Source of the DNA: JAOUEA01 sp963821935
GTDB lineage: Bacteria; Actinomycetota; UBA4738; HRBIN12
DNA length: 64,000 bases
Direction: 5' to 3'
Assembly: GCA_963821935.1 (NCBI GenBank)
Contig: CAWGFM010000005.1
Span: forward strand, 248,001 to 312,000
Within the stretch, counting starts at the first letter, position 1, and each line of letters opens with the position of its first letter. Under the pieces are notes generated by a model, which was given only the letters and a program-made list of their open reading frames with translations, was not told the origin of the DNA and made no database searches. Both the position numbers and the translations under genes were made by a program. Shown piece by piece: positions 60,024 through 64,000 of this stretch.

Positions 60024-60788
60024 TCAGGGACGTTCTCGGGCGCCGTACACCACTCGCTCCAGGGTCAGACCGTGGGCCGGCGCGATCTGCCGGGCTCGTG
60101 ACCGGTCGCGAGCGCGCAGGATGGACGGGATCGCGTCCGGATCGAGGATGCCCTCGCCGACCGCGACCATCGTCCCGGTCAGTGCGCGCACCATCTGATG
60201 CAGGAAGGCGTTGGCGCGGAACCCGATCTCGATGCGATCGCTCACCTTCACCACGGTGATGCGCTGGAGGTCGCGGACTGTTGACCTGCCCGCCCCCGGG
60301 TGCCGGCAGAACGAGGTGAAGTCATGCGAGCCGACCAGGTGAGCGGCGGCGGCGCGCATCCGTCGCAGATCCAAGGTGCCCGGGTGGTGCCACGCGAATC
60401 TGGCCTCGAAAGGATCGGGCACCGCCCCCACCTGCGTCCGATAGCGGTAGATGCGCGCGCTCGCCGAGAACCGTGCGTCGAAGCCATCGGGAGCACGGCG
60501 AACGGCGAGCGCCACGACCTCGGGCCCGAGCCGGCCGTTGATCGCATCTCGGAGCGTCTCGACAGCGCGAGCGGACCCCGTGACGACCGATGCCACCTGT
60601 CCCCGGGCGTGCACACCGGCGTCCGTACGGCCGGCGACCGAGAGCTTGACCGGCTCCCCGGTCACGTCGGCGAGAACGGCCGAGAGCTCGCCCTCGATCG
60701 TTCGGATGGACGGATCGCGTTGAGCCGCCCACCCTCGGAAGCCCGTGCCGTCGTAGGCCAGCTGCAACCGGAGCGTGCGAAGGCTCAG
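60024..60788 (-). CDS. truA: tRNA pseudouridine synthase A, apparent CTG start
   Basis: Modifies U38-U40 of the tRNA anticodon arm. The 254-residue protein has LAYDGTGFRGWAAQ, the catalytic Asp in SVAGRTDAGVHARGQ, ARIYRYR and FLHQMVRALTGTMVAVGEG. A TTG at 60767 would start at QLAYDG and lose the first beta-strand. The CTG at 60788, overlapping the rplQ stop as CTGA, restores LSLRTLRLQLAYDGTG, as in other TruA proteins. I therefore assign CTG. rplQ-truA is the standard order. Confidence 0.94.
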   Translation of the reverse strand: MSLRTLRLQLAYDGTGFRGWAAQRDPSIRTIEGELSAVLADVTGEPVKLSVAGRTDAGVHARGQVASVVTGSARAVETLRDAINGRLGPEVVALAVRRAPDGFDARFSASARIYRYRTQVGAVPDPFEARFAWHHPGTLDLRRMRAAAAHLVGSHDFTSFCRHPGAGRSTVRDLQRITVVKVSDRIEIGFRANAFLHQMVRALTGTMVAVGEGILDPDAIPSILRARDRSRARQIAPAHGLTLERVVYGARERP

Positions 60789-61144
60789 CCTCGTTCGACC
60801 AACTCGATACGGGCCATCGGGGCCGCATCACCCTTGCGCGGCCCGAGCTTCAGGATCCGCGTGTAGCCGCCGTTCCGCTCCTCGAACCGAGGACCGATCT
60901 CGTGAAAGAGGTTGGCCACCACGTCGCGATCCGGGATGTCCTTGAGCACCTCGCGCCGCGCGGCCAGGTCGCCTCGCTTGGCCTTGGTGATGAGCTTCTC
61001 CGCGTACGGTCGCAACGCCTTGGCCTTGGCCTCGGTCGTCTCGATCGACTCGTGCGTGAAGAGCTGCGCCGCCATGGTGGACAGCAGCAGACGCTGATGG
61101 CCGGGGTTGGAGCCGAGGCGGGGACCCTTCCTGGGCTTGGGCAC
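60785..61144 (-). CDS. rplQ: 50S ribosomal protein L17
   Basis: bL17 of 119 residues, at the exit-tunnel region. It has MPKPRKGPRLGSNPGHQRLL, STMAAQLFTHESIETTEAKA, LRPYAEKLITKAKRGD and GGYTRILKLGPRKGDAAPMA, all conserved L17 features. It follows rpoA after 3 bp. The stop overlaps truA. Confidence 0.98.
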   Translation of the reverse strand: MPKPRKGPRLGSNPGHQRLLLSTMAAQLFTHESIETTEAKAKALRPYAEKLITKAKRGDLAARREVLKDIPDRDVVANLFHEIGPRFEERNGGYTRILKLGPRKGDAAPMARIELVERG

Positions 61145-61147
61145 CGG

Positions 61148-62077
61148 CTACTCCTCCCGGAGTCCAAGGCCCAGCTCCTCGAGCTTGGCCTTCACCTCGT
61201 CGATCGACTTCTGTCCGAAGTTGCGGATGTCCATCAGCTCGGACTCGCTCTTGAGCACCAGGTCGCCGACGGCGTTGATGCCCTCACGCTTGAGGCAGTT
61301 GTAGGAGCGGACCGACAGGTTGAGCTCCTCGATCGTGATGGCGTAGTCGCCCGGGACCTCTTCGTCCTCGGCGGGGCCTACCGTCACGCTGGCGGCCTCC
61401 GCGAGCTCGCTGAACAGCTGCACCAGCTCCAGCATGGTGCCGCCGGCCGAGGCCACGGCCTCGCGCGGGGTGACGGAGCCGTCGGTCTCGACGTCCAGGA
61501 TCAAGCGATCGCGGTCGGTCATCTGTTCCACGCGCGTGTTCTCCACGGCGTAGCTGACCTTGCGCACGGGCGAGAAGATCGAGTCGACCGGGATGACACC
61601 GATCGGGTCGCGGGGCTTCTTGTTCTTGTCGGCCATGCGGTAGCCGACGCCGCGTTCGACCGTCATCTCCATCTCGAGCGAGGCTCCCTTGCCCAGCGTG
61701 GCGATGTGAAGCTCGGGGTTCAAGATCTCGACGCCCGCGGGCGGTGCGACGTCGCCGGCGGTGACCTCGCCGGGGCCCTTGGCCTTCAGGTAAACCGTGG
61801 TCGGTTCCTCCAGGTCGGATCGAACGACCAGCTCCTTGAGGTTCAAGATGATGTCCGTGACGTCTTCGGTGACCTTGGGGATGGTGGAGAACTCGTGCAG
61901 CACCCCGTCGATGCGGACCGACGAGATGGCCGCGCCCGGGATGGACGACAGCAAGGTCCGGCGAAGCGAGTTGCCCACGGTGTAGCCGAACCCGGGTTCC
62001 AGCGGCTCGATGGCGAACTTGGAGCGGGTCGGTGAAACGATGTCCTCAGCGATCTGAGGCCTGGCGACGATGAACAC
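61148..62077 (-). CDS. rpoA: DNA-directed RNA polymerase alpha subunit
   Basis: Scaffold of RNA polymerase. The 309-residue protein has the N-terminal assembly domain with FAIEPLEPGFGYTVGNSLRR and TLLSSIPGAAISSVRIDG. After a flexible acidic linker (GPAEDEEVPGD) comes the C-terminal DNA/activator-binding domain with LNLSVRSYNCLKREGINAVG and IRNFGQKSIDEVKAKLEELG. The start is a GTG at 62077 with AAGGAGGG upstream. It is preceded by a 118-bp gap holding a GC hairpin instead of the usual rpsD gene. Confidence 0.98.
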   Translation of the reverse strand: MFIVARPQIAEDIVSPTRSKFAIEPLEPGFGYTVGNSLRRTLLSSIPGAAISSVRIDGVLHEFSTIPKVTEDVTDIILNLKELVVRSDLEEPTTVYLKAKGPGEVTAGDVAPPAGVEILNPELHIATLGKGASLEMEMTVERGVGYRMADKNKKPRDPIGVIPVDSIFSPVRKVSYAVENTRVEQMTDRDRLILDVETDGSVTPREAVASAGGTMLELVQLFSELAEAASVTVGPAEDEEVPGDYAITIEELNLSVRSYNCLKREGINAVGDLVLKSESELMDIRNFGQKSIDEVKAKLEELGLGLREE

Positions 62078-62127
62078 GTACTTCCCTCCTTCGGCGGGGG
62101 ATCAACCACTGCTACCCCGCCATCTGC

Positions 62128-62146
62128 GCCGGGGACGAGCCCCGGC
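62128..62146. other. GC-rich hairpin between rpsK and rpoA
   Basis: GCCGGGG-ACGAG-CCCCGGC, a 7-bp perfect stem without a T-run, 50 bp upstream of the rpoA start. It might attenuate read-through from the S13-S11 genes. Confidence 0.5.
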
Positions 62147-62163
62147 CTACATTCCTCTGGAGC

Positions 62164-62206
62164 GCGCTAGACGCGGCTTCTCTTCTTGCGCCGCGCTAGA
62201 CGCGGC
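62164..62206. repeat. 14-bp direct repeat around the rpsK stop codon
   Basis: GCGCTAGACGCGGC at 62164-62177 and 62193-62206, 29 bp apart. The second copy contains the rpsK stop; the first lies in the gap where rpsD would be expected. Confidence 0.6.
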
Positions 62207-62588
62207 GACGCTTCCGGGGGCGGCAGCCGTTGTGCGGCACCGGCGTCACGTCTTGGATCACCGAGACCTCGAGACCTGCCGCAGCCAGCGAACGGATCGC
62301 GGTCTCGCGGCCCGAACCCGGGCCCTTGACGAAGACGTCGACCTTCTGCAAGCCGTGCTCCTGCGCTTGGCGCGCCGCCTTCTCTGCGGCGAGCTGCGCT
62401 GCGAACGGTGTGGACTTGCGCGATCCCTTGAAGCCCACGTTCCCGGCGCTGGCCCAGCTGAGCGTGTTGCCCTGCAGGTCGGTGATGGTGACGATGGTGT
62501 TGTTGAACGTCGACTTGATATGCGCTTGACCGTGCACGACGTGCTTCTTCTCGCGCCGTTTCGTCTTCTTGGCTTTCGGTTTGGCCAT
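62196..62588 (-). CDS. rpsK: 30S ribosomal protein S11
   Basis: uS11 of the platform. The 130-residue protein has a Lys-rich start, VHGQAHIKSTFNNTIVTITD, SWASAGNVGFKGSRKSTPFA, VFVKGPGSGRETAIRSL and the end VPHNGCRPRKRRRV. The start is the ATG at 62588 (MAKPKAKKTKRREKK); the frame upstream of it is not S11. It lies downstream of rpsM on the same strand. Confidence 0.98.
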   Translation of the reverse strand: MAKPKAKKTKRREKKHVVHGQAHIKSTFNNTIVTITDLQGNTLSWASAGNVGFKGSRKSTPFAAQLAAEKAARQAQEHGLQKVDVFVKGPGSGRETAIRSLAAAGLEVSVIQDVTPVPHNGCRPRKRRRV

Positions 62589-62643
62589 GCTGTGGAGCTC
62601 CTGACGTGTGCCGTGGTCTGGTCGTCGCACCGGTCCGGTGCGG

Positions 62644-63027
62644 CTACTTCTTGAGGGCCGCCTTCTTCTTGCCGGCGATGGCCTTCTTGGGCCCCTTGCG
62701 GGTCCGGGCGTTGGTGTGGGTGCGCTGGCCGCGGACCGGCAGGCCCCGGCGATGCCGGACCCCGGCGTAGCAGCCGATCTCGATCTTGCGCTTGATGTCC
62801 TGGGCGACTTCACGCCGAAGGTCACCTTCGACCTTCAGGTTCTGGTCGATGAACGCGCGGACGCGTACCACCTCTTCCTCGGACAGGTCACGGACCTTGG
62901 TGGCCCCGTCGACGTTGGCCCCGATCACGATGGCACCGGCCGTGGTGTGGCCCACGCCGTAGATGTAGGTCAGCCCGATATCGAGCCGCTTGTCGCGGGG
63001 AAGATCGACGCCTGCGATGCGAGCCAC
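62644..63027 (-). CDS. rpsM: 30S ribosomal protein S13
   Basis: uS13, contacting the 50S head and P-site tRNA. The 127-residue protein has MARIAGVDLPRDKRLDIGLT, YIYGVGHTTAGAIV, CYAGVRHRRGLPVRGQRTHT and NARTRKGPKKAIAGKKK. The start is a GTG at 63027, 28 bp after the rpmJ stop. Confidence 0.98.
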   Translation of the reverse strand: MARIAGVDLPRDKRLDIGLTYIYGVGHTTAGAIVIGANVDGATKVRDLSEEEVVRVRAFIDQNLKVEGDLRREVAQDIKRKIEIGCYAGVRHRRGLPVRGQRTHTNARTRKGPKKAIAGKKKAALKK

Positions 63028-63055
63028 TACGTATCCTCTCTGTCGTTCGCGAGCG

Positions 63056-63169
63056 CTAGCCTTGACGCTGCTTGTGGCGCGGATTGGTGCAGATGACCAG
63101 GATCTTGCCTCGCCGGCGGATGACCCGGCACCGGTCGCAGATCCTCTTGACGCTGGGGCGGACCTTCAT
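63056..63169 (-). CDS. rpmJ: 50S ribosomal protein L36, zinc-ribbon form
   Basis: A 37-residue protein encoded between infA and rpsM: MKVRPSVKRICDRCRVIRRR, then GKILVICTNPRHKQRQG. The Cys-Cys-Cys-His set (Cys11, Cys14, Cys27, His32/33) is the zinc-binding form. It is shorter than most gene finders' limits but is certain from sequence and position. Confidence 0.97.
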   Translation of the reverse strand: MKVRPSVKRICDRCRVIRRRGKILVICTNPRHKQRQG

Positions 63170-63185
63170 CTGCACATCTTCCGAT

Positions 63186-63404
63186 CTACTTGTACCGGTA
63201 GACCACACGGCCTCGCGTGAGGTCGTACGGCGAGAGCTCGACCAGGACCCGGTCCCCCGGCAGGATCCGGATGTAGTGCATCCGCATCTTTCCCGAGATG
63301 TGGGCCAGCACCACGTGGTCGTTCTCCAGCTTCACCCGGAACATGGCGTTCGGCAACGGCTCGACGACCGTTCCCTCGACCTCTATGGCGTCTTTCTTCG
63401 GCAC
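63186..63404 (-). CDS. infA: Translation initiation factor IF-1
   Basis: A 72-residue OB-fold protein binding the A site of 30S. From the GTG at 63404: VPKKDAIEVEGTVVEPLPNA, MFRVKLENDHVVLAHISGKM, RMHYIRILPGDRVLVELSPY and DLTRGRVVYRYK. The upstream in-frame extension (MRAWAGRNPFEGIS) does not belong to IF-1. Seventeen bp precede rpmJ. Confidence 0.97.
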   Translation of the reverse strand: MPKKDAIEVEGTVVEPLPNAMFRVKLENDHVVLAHISGKMRMHYIRILPGDRVLVELSPYDLTRGRVVYRYK

Positions 63405-63518
63405 GCTCCAGCTGATTCCTTCGAACGGGTTCCGCCCGGCCCAGGCGCGCACGACGCAAGCCGGAGGCAGGGCGAACGGTCAGTATAGGCCCGCTGCAGA
63501 GCCAGCGTCCACGGAGGG

Positions 63519-64000
63519 TCACGCGCGGTGGGTCAGGATCTCGGGGCCATCGTCGGTGATGGCCACCGTGTGCTCGAAGTGGGCTGCGATCGAACCGTCC
63601 GCCGTCACGACGGTCCAGCCGTCGGCGAGGAGGCGCGTCTCCTCGCCCGCGGCCGTCAACATGGGCTCGATCGCGATCACCAGACCGGGGCGAAGGTCGG
63701 GGCCGCGGCCGGGGCTGCCGAAGTTCGAGATGAACGGGTCCTCGTGCATGGATCGGCCGATGCCGTGACCTCCGTACTCACGGATGATGCCGAACCCTGC
63801 CGGCGCCGCGACGCTCTCGATCGCGTGCCCGATGTCGGATAACCGCCCGCCGGGACGGGCAGCCGCGATCCCTGCGTACAGACACTCCTCGGTCGTCTTC
63901 ACCAACCTCGAGGCCTCCTCCGACGGCGGGTCACCGCCCACGAACACCGTCACCGCGGAATCGCCATGGAACCCGTCCCAGATAGCCCCGAAGTCCAGCG
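63519..64000 (-). CDS. map: Methionine aminopeptidase type I, C-terminal two thirds (runs off the window)
   Basis: Removes the initiator Met. The visible 159 codons contain DFGAIWDGFHGDSAVTVFVG (two metal Asp), the His of GYGGHGIGRSMHEDP-like EYGGHGIGRSMHED, IAIEPML (metal Glu) and HFEHTVAIT (second metal Glu). The N-terminal ~95 residues lie beyond base 64000. It is upstream of infA in the usual actinobacterial order secY-adk-map-infA. The gap of about 110 bp to infA contains no gene. Confidence 0.95.
   Translation of the reverse strand, partial: LDFGAIWDGFHGDSAVTVFVGGDPPSEEASRLVKTTEECLYAGIAAARPGGRLSDIGHAIESVAAPAGFGIIREYGGHGIGRSMHEDPFISNFGSPGRGPDLRPGLVIAIEPMLTAAGEETRLLADGWTVVTADGSIAAHFEHTVAITDDGPEILTHRA

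Noticed and set aside
59018..60259. A 413-codon plus-strand frame with Leu/Arg repeats
   Set aside because: It is the antisense of the Lys/Ala-rich L13 tail and of L13/TruA; the repeats come from that low-complexity DNA.
1..64000. tRNA, rRNA, transposases, integrases and attachment sites
   Set aside because: I looked through the intergenic regions and translations and found none that I can support; small RNA genes cannot be excluded by eye.

Overview
The window is GC-rich, densely packed DNA from an Actinomycetota-type bacterium. The main evidence is gene order. purH-purN-perM-sucD-sucC is a block known from mycobacteria. guaA-guaB3, groES-groEL, tsaD-rimI-tsaB-tsaE-alr-nnr-acpS, glmS-glmM, rpsI-rplM, truA-rplQ-rpoA and rpsK-rpsM-rpmJ-infA-map match a second mycobacterial block. 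A class E sortase, a CIRCE-controlled groESL with a His-rich GroEL tail, and apparent leaderless promoters (TAnnnT 5-10 nt before a start codon) agree with this. I cannot place it below phylum; a deep, uncultured lineage is plausible.

Layout. 1-5.2 kb: purine synthesis (purH start, purN), a two-module zinc-ribbon protein, a PerM-like membrane protein, succinyl-CoA ligase and a small B12-binding protein. 5.3-12.8 kb: accessory DNA with a remnant of one cyclase gene, a frameshifted cyclase-nSTAND-WD40 gene, a tiny membrane protein with a dimethylformamidase-like protein, and a DUF2252 protein. 12.9-19.4 kb: pcrA (one frameshift), sortase, arylamine N-acetyltransferase, guaA, guaB3. 19.4-41.7 kb: a large accessory island between guaB3 and groEL. 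41.7-64 kb: intact core genes for chaperonins, t6A synthesis, cell-wall precursors and ribosomal proteins.

The island is the most interesting part. It carries GMC oxidoreductases, aquaporin, an ion channel, a ClC channel, a seven-gene GH15/aldose-epimerase/NDH-2/SDR operon, a DUF1269-SHOCT-DUF6325-ClC operon, and a MalT-like LuxR/STAND regulator with an AhpD-like protein. Six copies of one palindromic site, TCATCCC-N3-NGGRTGATGC or close variants, lie just upstream of these transcription units, one of them in front of the regulator. The half-site GGGATGA resembles the known MalT box (GGGGAKGAGG). I infer one regulon controlled by the STAND regulator at 35.26-37.44 kb.

Many island genes, plus pcrA and the nSTAND gene, carry single-base frameshifts, nearly all reading as one extra base, while 38-64 kb shows none. 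This is either local sequencing error or decay of the accessory system. Other remnants are real deletions: a cydA-cydB gene pair collapsed into one 144-residue frame, a GMC oxidoreductase truncated at both ends, and a membrane-protein N-terminus.

Other oddities: three genes (guaA, clc, truA) appear to start with CTG inside a CTGA overlap with the upstream stop; ribosomal protein L13 has a roughly 120-residue Lys/Ala/Thr-rich tail; and rpsD is missing from its usual place between rpsK and rpoA.
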